A stretch of 64,000 nt of DNA from Lachnospiraceae bacterium (GCA_022510685.1 JAFLTA010000004.1:41105-105104); one strand, 5' to 3'; positions 1 to 9,836 are shown, numbered from the stretch's first letter. Notes: generated by a model not told the origin, from the letters alone. Made by a program: numbers and translations.

Positions 1-1091
1 ATAAAGTTAATGACTGCCGCATTTTCCGGGTGGCGGTAAAATCTCTTATAAAACATTTCCACCTGCCCCTCATCGCTCTTTAAAAATCGTCTGGCATCAT
101 TCATAAAACCTTCGTTATACTCAGCAAATGTATTTCCTGTATGATGGATGCCTGCATCGGACAGCATCCTGGAATCCCAATACGAAGACAACAACTTTAC
201 ACCGGATAAAATCGGGTCCGATGCCAGTGCGATAGATGGCATCACCTCCGTATTGACACGAAATCCGTCCACATGATAATTTAATACCCAATGGCGCAGA
301 CAATCTGTCATTTGATTTAAGTTTGTTCCCGGCACAAAATAGAAATCCAATAATACCTCTATACCATTTTGATGAAGTTTCTTTACAGTTTGTTTGAATT
401 CTGTATCAACCTGTTCATTACTACTATATGCGGCTTTCGGCGAAAAATAATAAGTATCACCGGTACCATATCCCCAATAATTTATCTTTTCTCCCTGCAT
501 CTCCTCAAACTCGTATACAGGCAGAAGAAGGACACCATTGACTCCCAGCTCCTTCATATATGGGATTTTTTCCTGCAATCCGGCAAACGTTCCCGGTTCC
601 TTCACACCCGAAGATGAGTGTTTTGTGAAGCCGCGAGGATGTAATTGATATAATACCAATTCATGAAAAGGCTTGCGCAAAATACAGTCTCCACCCCAAT
701 CAAAATCCGTGAGACAGATTTTTCCACGTAACGGCAGTTTGCCACGACGATTCCATCGTTCCCTGCCGGAAATCCCTGCAGCATATGGGTCGATGATATC
801 AATGCCATCTGCTTCATATATATATTCATATTCCTCTGTGAGAAGTCGGGCAAGTGAGATATTACTGTTTAACTCTGTCAATTCAAGATATACAAAATAA
901 ACACTGCCCATGCGATATTCTTCCTTGAGCTCAATACAATATTCCGGAGATTTCTTTCCTTTACGGTATAATTTCAAATAACACTTCTTTCTGCCCGGCA
1001 GATAGACTGCAAACTGAACACCGTCAGCCACTTTAGAAACACCAAGCGGCAATGCATTTCCCGGTTTTATGGTAAAAAGATTTTTTGTCAT
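1..1091 (-). CDS. GH13 glycogen-debranching/pullulanase-like enzyme, C-terminus beyond window edge
   Basis: My translation of the minus strand from ATG at 1091 (MTKNLFTIKPGNALPLGVSKVADGVQFAVYLPG...ELVLYQLHPRGFTKHSSSGVKEPGTFAGLQEKIPYMKELGVNGVLLLPVYEF...) is open to the window edge; absent from the ORF track because it has no stop in the window. Confidence 0.75.
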   Translation of the reverse strand, partial: MTKNLFTIKPGNALPLGVSKVADGVQFAVYLPGRKKCYLKLYRKGKKSPEYCIELKEEYRMGSVYFVYLELTELNSNISLARLLTEEYEYIYEADGIDIIDPYAAGISGRERWNRRGKLPLRGKICLTDFDWGGDCILRKPFHELVLYQLHPRGFTKHSSSGVKEPGTFAGLQEKIPYMKELGVNGVLLLPVYEFEEMQGEKINYWGYGTGDTYYFSPKAAYSSNEQVDTEFKQTVKKLHQNGIEVLLDFYFVPGTNLNQMTDCLRHWVLNYHVDGFRVNTEVMPSIALASDPILSGVKLLSSYWDSRMLSDAGIHHTGNTFAEYNEGFMNDARRFLKSDEGQVEMFYKRFYRHPENAAVINF

Positions 1092-1310
1092 AAAGTTGCT
1101 CCATTCATTTTGTCTGATTATGCGCTAAACATCACATAATGCACTCGTTTGTGAAGTAACTGCTATCGTTATAACTATGATACCCCATTTATATACTACT
1201 ACATTTTCGCTGGATATGCAAAGAAAACTTATAATCATTTTATTTTCTATAGATTTTATAGCGCTTTCGGCGACAAAAGTTCCTCATCCATAATTATCCA
1301 AAAAAAATTC

Positions 1311-1339
1311 TTGCAAAATTGCACATACTGATATATAAT
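1311..1339 (+). promoter_or_regulatory. sigma70-type promoter of the tRNA gene: TTGCAA-17-TATAAT
   Basis: TTGCAA 1311-1316, TATAAT 1334-1339, 17-bp spacer. Confidence 0.65.
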
Positions 1340-1381
1340 GGACTAGTGTTCGAGAGAGACACCTCTAAAACACAGTGATAT

Positions 1382-1452
1382 TGGGCTATCGCCAAATGGT
1401 AAGGCACTGGACTCTGACTCCAGCATTCAAGGTTCGAATCCTTGTAGCCCAG
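1382..1452 (+). tRNA. tRNA-Gln (anticodon CUG)
   Basis: Acceptor stem TGGGCTA/TAGCCCA, anticodon arm CTGGA-CTCTGAC-TCCAG, T-arm GGTTCGAATCC. Confidence 0.92.
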
Positions 1453-1454
1453 TT

Positions 1455-1491
1455 AAAAAAAGAACCCGCATCAACGGGTTCTTTTTATTTT
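1455..1491. terminator. Bidirectional Rho-independent terminator between tRNA-Gln and the ABC-F gene
   Basis: AAAAAAAGAACCCG-catcaa-CGGGTTCTTTTTATTTT. Confidence 0.85.
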
Positions 1492-1497
1492 ATGTTA

Positions 1498-3135
1498 TTA
1501 GTTATCATCTTCTGCCTGTACAGAAAGAATCTGACGCTTTCTCGCCATCTCATCGCTGTCCAGATATTCATCGTAAGTAGTAATTTTATCAATTAATCCG
1601 CCCGGCGTAATTTCCATGATACGGTTGGCTATGGTCTGGATAAACTGATGATCCTGAGATGTAAACAAAATCACCCCCGGAAATTTAATCAGTCCGTTAT
1701 TTAATGCAGTGATGGACTCCATGTCCAGATGTGCCGTCGGCTCGTCAATAATCAGTACGTTTGACGCCAAAATCATCATCTTAGAAAGCATGACGCGCAC
1801 TCGCTCACCACCGGACAGCACATTGACTTTCTTGACTCCGTCTTCCCCCGGGAATAACATACGACCCAGGAAACCACGTACATAGGTAGGGTCTTTTTCC
1901 GGCGAAAACGGCATCAGCCAATCTACTATCGTTTCATTTCCCGAGAATAAATCGGTATTATCCTTCGGGAAATACGACTGACTCGTAGTAACGCCCCATT
2001 TATAGCTTCCTTCATCCGGCTCCATCTCTCCCGCCAGAATCTGGAATAACGTAGTGGTGGCAATGGTATCACTTCCCACAAATGCCACTTTATCCTCTCT
2101 ATTCAGAATAAAGGAAATATCGTCTAACACTTTGACACCGTCAATGGTTTTTGAAATATGCTCCACCGTCAACACTTCATTTCCGATTTCCCTCTCCGGT
2201 CGGAAGTCAATGTAGGGATATTTTCTGCTGGATGGCTTGATATCATCCAATTCAATCTTTTCCAATGCTTTTTTACGGGATGTTGCCTGCTTGGATTTAG
2301 AAGCATTGGCACTAAACCGCTGGATAAATTCCTGCAGTTCCTTAATTTTCTCCTCTTTCTTTTTGTTTGCCTCTTTCATCTGTTTAATCATCAACTGGCT
2401 GGATTCGTACCAGAAATCGTAATTTCCGGCATAAAGCTGAATCTTGGCATAGTCGATATCAGCGGTATGCGTGCAAACTTTATTTAGAAAATAACGGTCA
2501 TGGGACACCACAATTACCGTATTATCAAAATTTATGAGAAATTCTTCCAACCAGCGGATAGCATCTAAATCCAAGTGGTTGGTCGGCTCATCCAAAAGCA
2601 AAATATCCGGATTGCCAAACAATGCCTGTGCCAGCAGAATCTTGACTTTGTCACCGGCGGCAAGTTCACTCATCTGCTTATAATGAAGGTCTTGCGGAAC
2701 ACCCAGTCCGTTTAGTAATGTGGCAGCATCTGACTCTGCCTCCCAGCCGTTCATCTCGGCGAATTCCGCCTCCAATTCACTGGCACGGATTCCGTCCTCC
2801 TCTGAAAAGTCTTCTTTGGCATAGATTGCATCCTTCTCTTTCATTATCTCATAAAGATGCTCATTCCCCATGATCACTGTATCCAATACCATATATTCGT
2901 CATACTGGAAATGGTCCTGTTTTAGGAAAGAAAGTCTCTGTCCCGGTGTAAGTATGATATCCCCCTTGCTGGGTTCAATCTCTCCGGTAAGTATTTTTAA
3001 GAACGTAGATTTCCCCGCACCATTCGCACCGATAAGACCATAACAATTGCCTTCGGTAAACTTAATATTGACATCCTCAAATAATGCTTTTTTTCCAAGA
3101 CGTAGTGTTACATTGCTTGCTTGAATCATAGTCAT
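1498..3135 (-). CDS. ABC-F family ATP-binding protein
   Basis: Two ABC domains (GANGAGKST, LLLDEPTNHLD; LSGGERVRV, DEPTAHLD). ORF open to 3207; start placed at MTMIQASNVTLRLGKKALFEDV. Confidence 0.88.
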   Translation of the reverse strand: MTMIQASNVTLRLGKKALFEDVNIKFTEGNCYGLIGANGAGKSTFLKILTGEIEPSKGDIILTPGQRLSFLKQDHFQYDEYMVLDTVIMGNEHLYEIMKEKDAIYAKEDFSEEDGIRASELEAEFAEMNGWEAESDAATLLNGLGVPQDLHYKQMSELAAGDKVKILLAQALFGNPDILLLDEPTNHLDLDAIRWLEEFLINFDNTVIVVSHDRYFLNKVCTHTADIDYAKIQLYAGNYDFWYESSQLMIKQMKEANKKKEEKIKELQEFIQRFSANASKSKQATSRKKALEKIELDDIKPSSRKYPYIDFRPEREIGNEVLTVEHISKTIDGVKVLDDISFILNREDKVAFVGSDTIATTTLFQILAGEMEPDEGSYKWGVTTSQSYFPKDNTDLFSGNETIVDWLMPFSPEKDPTYVRGFLGRMLFPGEDGVKKVNVLSGGERVRVMLSKMMILASNVLIIDEPTAHLDMESITALNNGLIKFPGVILFTSQDHQFIQTIANRIMEITPGGLIDKITTYDEYLDSDEMARKRQILSVQAEDDN

Positions 3136-3288
3136 CCTCCATGCCGTTTTTCTATGGTTAAAGTGTAATGATTCCCGGACTGCGTTTCCGTCTGTCTCCG
3201 GAACCATTTTTCAACCGATTTCCTCCACAACGTCTACTATTTTACAGGAAATATATTATTTTGCAAGTTTTTTTTGCTGAATACAGAT

Positions 3289-3360
3289 TCAAATCCGTTC
3301 CTTAATCTTTTATGCCGGAAAGAATCAAATCCGTTCCTTAACTTTCTGCGCCAGAAAGAA
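3289..3360. repeat. 36-bp imperfect tandem duplication spanning the 3' end of the metal ABC permease gene
   Basis: tcaaatccgttccttaatcttttatgccggaaagaa (3289-3324) followed by tcaaatccgttccttaactttctgcgccagaaagaa (3325-3360). Confidence 0.85.
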
Positions 3361-4170
3361 AATCACAAACGCACACAAATTCACCAGTACAACACTGGCT
3401 CCCGCCGGTGTGGAAAACTGATAGGAAACGATCATGCCAATACAAAAACAAATCACAGCTAACATTCCGGAAGATATTACTACACTGCGAAAACTTTTCC
3501 AGATACGCATAGAGGTGAGTGCCGGAAATATCACGAGACTGGAAATCAACATAGCTCCCATCATCTGCATCCCCAACACAATAGTTACAGCAGTAAGTAT
3601 TGCTATCATTGTGTTATAAAATGATACCCTGACACCGGTTGCCCTGGCAAAATTTTCATCAAATGTCACTGCAAAAATACTGTGATAGCAAAAGACAAAA
3701 AGACTGAGAACAACAATGGATAAAACCACACTCAGCACCACATCCTCCCTGCTCATTGCCAGTATGCTCCCAAACATATAGCTGCATACATCCGTGGTCA
3801 TTCCCGTAGTCAGACTGGTTACCGTTACACCCACAGCCAATGCAGACGCAGACATGGCAGCGATAGCCGCATCCGACTTCATCATGCCGTTTTCTGTCAT
3901 ACGCAACAGAAAAAAAGCAGCAATAATCACCACCGGAATGGAGAGGGTCAGGGGTGCAATACCACATGCCAGAGCGATGGAAAGTGCTCCGTAAGAAACA
4001 TGAGACAGACCATCGCCTATCATAGAATACTGTTTTAATACCAGACTAACTCCCAAAAGAGCTGCACAGAGAGATACCAGTATCCCCACAATAAAAGCTC
4101 TTAAAATAAATGAATATGAAAGCATCTGCATTATCATCTCCATGAAAGACCCATTCCTTTCTACTATCAA
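3325..4170 (-). CDS. Metal (zinc/manganese-type) ABC transporter permease, ZnuB family
   Basis: Multi-TM protein with SLCAALLGVSLVLKQYSMIGDGLSHVSYGALSIAL motif typical of ABC-3 permeases. Confidence 0.85.
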   Translation of the reverse strand: MIVERNGSFMEMIMQMLSYSFILRAFIVGILVSLCAALLGVSLVLKQYSMIGDGLSHVSYGALSIALACGIAPLTLSIPVVIIAAFFLLRMTENGMMKSDAAIAAMSASALAVGVTVTSLTTGMTTDVCSYMFGSILAMSREDVVLSVVLSIVVLSLFVFCYHSIFAVTFDENFARATGVRVSFYNTMIAILTAVTIVLGMQMMGAMLISSLVIFPALTSMRIWKSFRSVVISSGMLAVICFCIGMIVSYQFSTPAGASVVLVNLCAFVIFFLAQKVKERI

Positions 4171-4237
4171 TTGTTCAATATTTTATATTGAATCAGCATC
4201 CTATTATTGAAACTTTCTCATGTTGTAAAAAATCACG

Positions 4238-4981
4238 TTACCCCTCGAACATACGAGAGTATTCCGAATCCAGATAAGTCTCCACAGAGCCGTAGAAGTA
4301 ATCTCCCTCCCCAATATGAAGAATATAGTCAGCATGACGCACGGCATTGGCAATATCATGAGTCACCATAATAATAGCAACGCCTTCTTCATGCAGCTTA
4401 TCCAGATTGTCATACAAAGATGCCGCCGCTGTCGGATCCAGTCCGGTGACCGGCTCATCCAATACTAACAACTGCTCTGTGGCACACAATGCTCGCGCAA
4501 GAAGCACACGCTGTTGCTGCCCTCCGGATAAATCCCCATAGCATTTATTTTTCAAGTCCGCAATCTCCAGCCGTCCAAGATTGCGAAGTGCCTCTTTTTT
4601 CTCTGTCCGATTATGAAATGGTCTGCTTTTCATCCGGCTCTGAAATCCCGAAAGCACCACTTCCATCACACTCGCCGGAAAATGTTTCTGCACCTGTGTC
4701 TGCTGGGGAAGATAACCGATTGCTTCTCCATGCAACTCTCCTGCCAGCTCCACTCTGCCGCTCACCGGCTTAATCAAACCTAACAGTGTGCGAATCAGCG
4801 TACTTTTTCCGGAACCGTTTTCTCCCACTACACATACATATTCTCCGGAATGTACCCGGAAATCAAAATGCTCCAATATGGCTTTATTTTCATAGCCGAG
4901 TCCTGCATCCACACAGGTGAGCAGACATTCCTTCTCTCTCTGTTCCATTTCTTTCCCCATTTCTGTCACAATACAATACAA
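4238..4981 (-). CDS. Metal ABC transporter ATP-binding protein, ZnuC family
   Basis: Walker A GENGSGKSTL, LSGGQQQRVLLARAL, LVLDEP; next to ZnuB-like permease. Confidence 0.85.
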   Translation of the reverse strand: MYCIVTEMGKEMEQREKECLLTCVDAGLGYENKAILEHFDFRVHSGEYVCVVGENGSGKSTLIRTLLGLIKPVSGRVELAGELHGEAIGYLPQQTQVQKHFPASVMEVVLSGFQSRMKSRPFHNRTEKKEALRNLGRLEIADLKNKCYGDLSGGQQQRVLLARALCATEQLLVLDEPVTGLDPTAAASLYDNLDKLHEEGVAIIMVTHDIANAVRHADYILHIGEGDYFYGSVETYLDSEYSRMFEG

Positions 4982-5031
4982 ATCTATCCCATCTTACTGA
5001 TTCACATTATATTTGTCAAGAAAATGCAGGT

Positions 5032-5208
5032 ATTCTTGACAATTCTTTCTTTTCTAAAGGAAAGAAGGCGCGTTGTATACTCATTCTTGACAATTCTTTC
5101 TTTCCCAAAGGAAAGAAGGCGCGTTGTATACTCATTCTTGACAATTCTTTCTTTCCCAAAGGAAAGAAGGCACATTGTATACTCATTCTTGACAATTCTT
5201 TCTTTCCT
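5032..5208. repeat. 51-bp direct tandem repeat array (3 full units plus a partial), intergenic
   Basis: attcttgacaattctttctttcccaaaggaaagaaggcgcgttgtatactc with period 51 at 5032, 5083, 5134, partial at 5185. Confidence 0.95.
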
Positions 5209-5217
5209 TTGTAGAAT
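5189..5217 (+). promoter_or_regulatory. Predicted promoter of the CNNM/CorC-like gene: TTGACA-17-TAGAAT
   Basis: TTGACA 5189-5194 from the last partial repeat unit, TAGAAT 5212-5217. Confidence 0.6.
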
Positions 5218-5266
5218 ATTGCTAATTGAGAAACGAAATATTTCTTGATGAAGCAACAAAATATAC

Positions 5267-6613
5267 ATGATTTTAACGAATGGAGTTGATTATTTGGATT
5301 CAAGTGACGCCTCGCAGATTGCAATTTTATTGATTCTGCTGGTACTATCTGCCTTCTTTTCATCGGCAGAAACTTGTCTGACCACGGTAAGCCGAATGCG
5401 CATCAAGGCTATGGCAGAAGAAAATGTAAAAAACGCCAAGCTGGTGCTACAGCTTATTGACAAGCAGACACAGATGTTAAGCGCAATTTTAATTGGAAAC
5501 AATGTGGTAAATTTGTCCGCATCTTCGCTGACTACCACCTTTGCCATCCATCTGGCAAAGAAATTGGGCATGAGTGATTTAGCAAGTGCCATCACAGGAA
5601 TTGCTACAGCGATACTGACAATACTGATACTTATTTTCGGAGAGATTGTACCAAAATCTCTGGCTACCATGAACTCGGAAAAACTGGCTCTTGTGTATGC
5701 CAAACCGATTTATGCTCTGACCAATTTCCTGCGACCCATCTCATTTATAATGAATAAGCTTTCAGATGGACTGCTACTACTGTTCCACTTGAACCCGAAG
5801 GATCGTCCGGCAATCACAGAGACCGAATTTCGCACGATTCTGGATGTCAGCCACGAGGAAGGTGTTATCGAGAGTGAGGAACGCCAGATGATTACCAATG
5901 TGGTAGATTTTGCAGATTCTTTAGCAAAAGATGTCATGGTTCCGAAAATGGATGTGGAATTTGTCAGCGTGGATAGTTCCTATCAGGAGCTTTATGAAAT
6001 ATATAAAGAGAAATGGCATACGCGAATGCCCGTGTACAGCGAAAGCCGCGATAATATTGTAGGTATTATCAACGTAAAAGATCTAATTTTTTATCAGGGA
6101 TCCCGAGAGGAGTTTGACATCACACAGGTCATGCGGGAGCCTTACTTTACTTATGAATACAAGAAAATATCGGAATTGTTTTTTGAAATGAAGCATGAGT
6201 CTATTCCCATGGCTATGGTGTTGGATGAATATGGCGCCACAGCCGGACTACTCACTATCGAAGATTTGATTGAGGAAATCGTAGGCGAAATCCGAGATGA
6301 ATACGACGTAAATGAGGAAGACGAAATCACTTGTATTGATGAGGAAAATTACATTTTACTGGGTGTTGCCAAGCTGGACAATATCAACGAACAACTTGGT
6401 ACCCAGCTGGAGTCCGAGGACTATGACTCAATTGCCGGACATATCATTAACCTGTTAGACCATTTTCCGGATGCCGGAGAGACGGTCAGTGATGAGTTTG
6501 CCGAGTATCGTGTCCTGGAAGCCTCCAAGAACCGAATCGATAAAGTAAAAGTACATCTTTTGCCGAGAGTGCAAGAGCAAGATGAAGAAACGATAGAAAA
6601 CGGAGAGGAATGA
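5267..6613 (+). CDS. CNNM/CorC/HlyC-family protein (DUF21 + CBS pair + CorC_HlyC domain)
   Basis: LLVLSAFFSSAETCLTTVSRMRIKAMAE, EIVPKSLAT, VMVPKMDVEFV, MAMVLDEYGATAGLLTIEDLIEEIVGEIRDEYD. Confidence 0.87.
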   Translation: MILTNGVDYLDSSDASQIAILLILLVLSAFFSSAETCLTTVSRMRIKAMAEENVKNAKLVLQLIDKQTQMLSAILIGNNVVNLSASSLTTTFAIHLAKKLGMSDLASAITGIATAILTILILIFGEIVPKSLATMNSEKLALVYAKPIYALTNFLRPISFIMNKLSDGLLLLFHLNPKDRPAITETEFRTILDVSHEEGVIESEERQMITNVVDFADSLAKDVMVPKMDVEFVSVDSSYQELYEIYKEKWHTRMPVYSESRDNIVGIINVKDLIFYQGSREEFDITQVMREPYFTYEYKKISELFFEMKHESIPMAMVLDEYGATAGLLTIEDLIEEIVGEIRDEYDVNEEDEITCIDEENYILLGVAKLDNINEQLGTQLESEDYDSIAGHIINLLDHFPDAGETVSDEFAEYRVLEASKNRIDKVKVHLLPRVQEQDEETIENGEE

Positions 6614-6628
6614 TCCTCTCCGTTTTTC
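6599..6628. terminator. Bidirectional terminator overlapping the CNNM-gene stop codon
   Basis: CGGAGAGGA-atga-TCCTCTCCGTTTTT; stop TGA 6611-6613 is in the loop and first stem base. Confidence 0.8.
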
Positions 6629-6636
6629 CTGTATAT

Positions 6637-8505
6637 TTAGTGCACATTCTCCGGGCTGCAGCCCTCGTACCGACAGCGGATAACCTGATGTCCGATTCCC
6701 TTGTCAATGGCACCGCCTCTGGATTCTGCCACACATCGTTTGAAATCACAATCTTCTATACAGCCCTTTACCGAACCGTACATTCGGATTCCGGCTCCGT
6801 TTTTTTCACGGCAATTGACAAATGTACAATGGCGAATCGTACCGCCCTGGGTATACAAAGCTCCTCCCTGACAAAAATTAAACACGGAATCTTTGATTTC
6901 CGGTGCATAGGCATCATAAACAGCCCTTCCGCCTTGCGTATTGCAAAAAACGCTGTTATTTATCTTCAAACGGGTTCCCGTAGCGCTGACAACACCCACC
7001 TGAAGCTTTCCGTCAAATTCACAATTTTCCATCAAACTGCTTTTACCATGATCCATTTTAATCATATCACCGTGATCAAGAGTTCCACAATACATATGAA
7101 CCCCCTTCATATGCAGGGTTCCACGACTATAAATCGGATGATTTATGTACAATATGGCATTTTCTATCGTCAGCTTTCCGTCGATATCAATTTCCAAAGG
7201 ACAATCCAAAATCGTGGATTGGGTAATTGTCTGTTCCCCCTTTATGCGGATTCCCGATTTGGAAATGTCCGGACCGATATAAAGATGCTGTACTAATTCC
7301 ACCCCCATAGGATGGCAGTCTTTGTAATGGCAGTTTTGCACATGTTCAAATACCGGCGCATCATAAAAAATCGCTGCACCGTAATCAGCCACCAGACAAT
7401 GAGTAAACTCACAATCCACGATGGAAACTCCCGACACGGCATAAATCGCTCCGCCACGGCTCGCCTCACAGTCCCGAAAAGAACATTTTTCCACTTTACC
7501 TTTTCCGCCGCGAATCATGAGCGCTCCACCATTTTCCGGAGAATAACACTCTGAAAACTGACATCGTTTCACCTGGATCTGATCTCCCCAAAATCGAACC
7601 GCTGCACCTCTGGAAGTCTGGTTAATCTGACTGTCTACAATAACAGCCGATCCGTTTTCCGCCCTGAGAAACATCCCCATATTGCGACAATCTACGTAAC
7701 TATCCCGCATCAATACTCTGCCACCCTGATCGTGTATATTGACTCCGGCACGGTGGCTGTTACTTTTACGGATAATTTTACTGCTTTCGATGCGTAACTC
7801 TCCGCCTTCTACAGCAATATTTCCATATATTCGCACTTCTGCATGGTCAATGACCAGACGCATCCCCTTTTTTAAAACCAAATCCTCCCGAATTTCATAC
7901 CGGTCTGTCAAATACACATCATTTTCTTTATTTAACATATCCTGTGTGCATACTCTCTCATCTCCCGGCAGCCAATAAAAACGTAGTTTTCTGTCCGTCA
8001 ATTCAGAATCCCATTTCTGCATTTTCCGAATGCACTCCGCACAGGCATCCTGCTGCTCAGATTGCGCATAGCGAATAAATTCACGAATCGTCTCCCGCCA
8101 ATCGCTGTATATGCCCAATGCTTTTGCCCACAAGTCAATTTCCTCCCACGCAGACTCACTCCAACCGTTCTCTGTATAAGAGACATTCATTAAATCTAAC
8201 ATACAAATCACTTTGTCAGCGTCTTCGCGAATCTCGTTAGAGAGCTTTTGCATAATGTCGCTTTTTTCTTTAGACATGCGGATGCATTCTCTCGCCTGCT
8301 CTTTTGTAACCCCTAAGCCCGGATACAATAAACGCTCCAATTCTGCATTTTCTGCGACATCACACTCTCCGTTTTCCCTCGCCTGTGAAATCATTGCCGC
8401 ACCGTATGCTACCAAAAAATTCTTTTCTCGTGTACAGAAAGCATGCTTCGGAGTCATCCAGAAACGCTTCCTTTGATTAAATTTTGTAAGTACACTCTGA
8501 ATCAT
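6637..8505 (-). CDS. Leaderless right-handed beta-helix protein with alpha-helical N-terminal domain
   Basis: Repeated coils such as KRCQFSECYSPENGGALMIRGGKGKVEKCSFRDCEASRGGAIYAVSGVSIVDCEFTHC; no signal peptide or TM visible. Confidence 0.75.
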   Translation of the reverse strand: MIQSVLTKFNQRKRFWMTPKHAFCTREKNFLVAYGAAMISQARENGECDVAENAELERLLYPGLGVTKEQARECIRMSKEKSDIMQKLSNEIREDADKVICMLDLMNVSYTENGWSESAWEEIDLWAKALGIYSDWRETIREFIRYAQSEQQDACAECIRKMQKWDSELTDRKLRFYWLPGDERVCTQDMLNKENDVYLTDRYEIREDLVLKKGMRLVIDHAEVRIYGNIAVEGGELRIESSKIIRKSNSHRAGVNIHDQGGRVLMRDSYVDCRNMGMFLRAENGSAVIVDSQINQTSRGAAVRFWGDQIQVKRCQFSECYSPENGGALMIRGGKGKVEKCSFRDCEASRGGAIYAVSGVSIVDCEFTHCLVADYGAAIFYDAPVFEHVQNCHYKDCHPMGVELVQHLYIGPDISKSGIRIKGEQTITQSTILDCPLEIDIDGKLTIENAILYINHPIYSRGTLHMKGVHMYCGTLDHGDMIKMDHGKSSLMENCEFDGKLQVGVVSATGTRLKINNSVFCNTQGGRAVYDAYAPEIKDSVFNFCQGGALYTQGGTIRHCTFVNCREKNGAGIRMYGSVKGCIEDCDFKRCVAESRGGAIDKGIGHQVIRCRYEGCSPENVH

Positions 8506-9722
8506 ATCTTTGTCTCCTCATAATTGTGAAAAAATGGTTGTTCTTCCGGTTTACAATCCTTCGCCTGACAATCCTCCACAGACTGCCCGTATTTATGATA
8601 CTTGAAATAAACAGCACCACCTAAATATTTTGCCTGGCAACGCAGAAAACGACTGTCGGAAATGAGTACATTGCCAATGGATTCCGAATAAATACCACCA
8701 CCATATTCGCTGCTTCCCTCTTGAAACAAACAGTGAACAATCTTCATCTTGGCAGCCTTTTCCAGATACAACAGTCCATTGCCGCCCTCTTTTAAATTGG
8801 TACGCTCCATGGTGGCAGTGGAACCGGCAAAACGAATCATGGGAACACCTTTACTATGCGAAAGTCTGCAGGAATTAATGATCAGCCTGCCTCCCTCCTG
8901 CAAAAGCAAACCACAACATCCACCACAATCAATCACCGTACTTTCCATCTGCACCACTGCCGTATCCCGCAATTCCAGAAAATATTTCTGAGAACAAGAT
9001 AATACCTGAACGTTTGCATCCCGAAAGCGAATTCTTCCTCCCTGTAAACGAATTCCGCCGCGCATATGTAATTCTGTGCCGTATAGCAAAAGGGAACCAC
9101 CCCGTTCAACGATAATATCTCCATTCATCTCCACCGGACCATCCAGCACTACTGTTTCTCCCACATGTATCGTCATACCTGGAAAACGCGAAATTCTCTC
9201 GAAATCCGGAAAGAAATACTTTAATGTACGATAGGAAATTTCATAACCTTGTTTTCGAAACCGCTCATAAGCCTCCACAGCCCTCTTAACATCCCCGGCT
9301 CTGGCTGCTCTGTCAAATGTCCTTAAAAAATCACACTCTGCATCGGATAAATGAAACACCTGCAAATAGTTCTCAACAATACCCCGGCAAAAATCTTCTG
9401 ACCACAGCGCCATTTCCTGCATCTGAAACAAATCCAAAAGCAGACAATAACGTTCCTCCTTGCGGACAATCTGCCGAAACACATCCGTAAGACGTGCTTC
9501 CAGATAATTATTAACATCTCCTACTATCTGTTCCCTGTAATGATCAGACAACTGCAAACGTCTCAATATGTGCTCGTAATGCGTCTGCAATTCTGTAATT
9601 GCCCTCATATGCCCCATTGCCATCACACCCAATCCAAAAGCATACAAATACTTAAATGAATTCTCTGTGTCAGCCATGGGATGCCTCTCAGTATATTTTG
9701 TTTTTTCTCCGCTAAAATCCAT
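8502..9722 (-). CDS. Second leaderless beta-helix protein with alpha-helical N-terminal domain
   Basis: KMKIVHCLFQEGSSEYGGGIYSESIGNVLISDSRFLRCQAKYLGGAVYF; stop overlaps start of 6637-8505 by 4 nt. Start may be internal (MADTENSF). Confidence 0.72.
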   Translation of the reverse strand: MDFSGEKTKYTERHPMADTENSFKYLYAFGLGVMAMGHMRAITELQTHYEHILRRLQLSDHYREQIVGDVNNYLEARLTDVFRQIVRKEERYCLLLDLFQMQEMALWSEDFCRGIVENYLQVFHLSDAECDFLRTFDRAARAGDVKRAVEAYERFRKQGYEISYRTLKYFFPDFERISRFPGMTIHVGETVVLDGPVEMNGDIIVERGGSLLLYGTELHMRGGIRLQGGRIRFRDANVQVLSCSQKYFLELRDTAVVQMESTVIDCGGCCGLLLQEGGRLIINSCRLSHSKGVPMIRFAGSTATMERTNLKEGGNGLLYLEKAAKMKIVHCLFQEGSSEYGGGIYSESIGNVLISDSRFLRCQAKYLGGAVYFKYHKYGQSVEDCQAKDCKPEEQPFFHNYEETKI

Positions 9723-9836
9723 AGGTTCCTCCTCGGCACATGAATCTTGTAAGTAATCCTCTGTATTATATTATACTTTGCATCGCATACTTAAGCAAGG
9801 ATTTTCCCATATCAATATTCATTTCATTCTTACACT

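Noticed and set aside
5032-5208. Possible CRISPR array
   Set aside because: Tandem units are contiguous and near-identical with no unique spacers; no cas genes
4850-5363. Several repeat-containing ORFs on both strands (132, 88 and 115 aa)
   Set aside because: Open only because the 51-bp repeat period is divisible by three; no RBS or plausible protein
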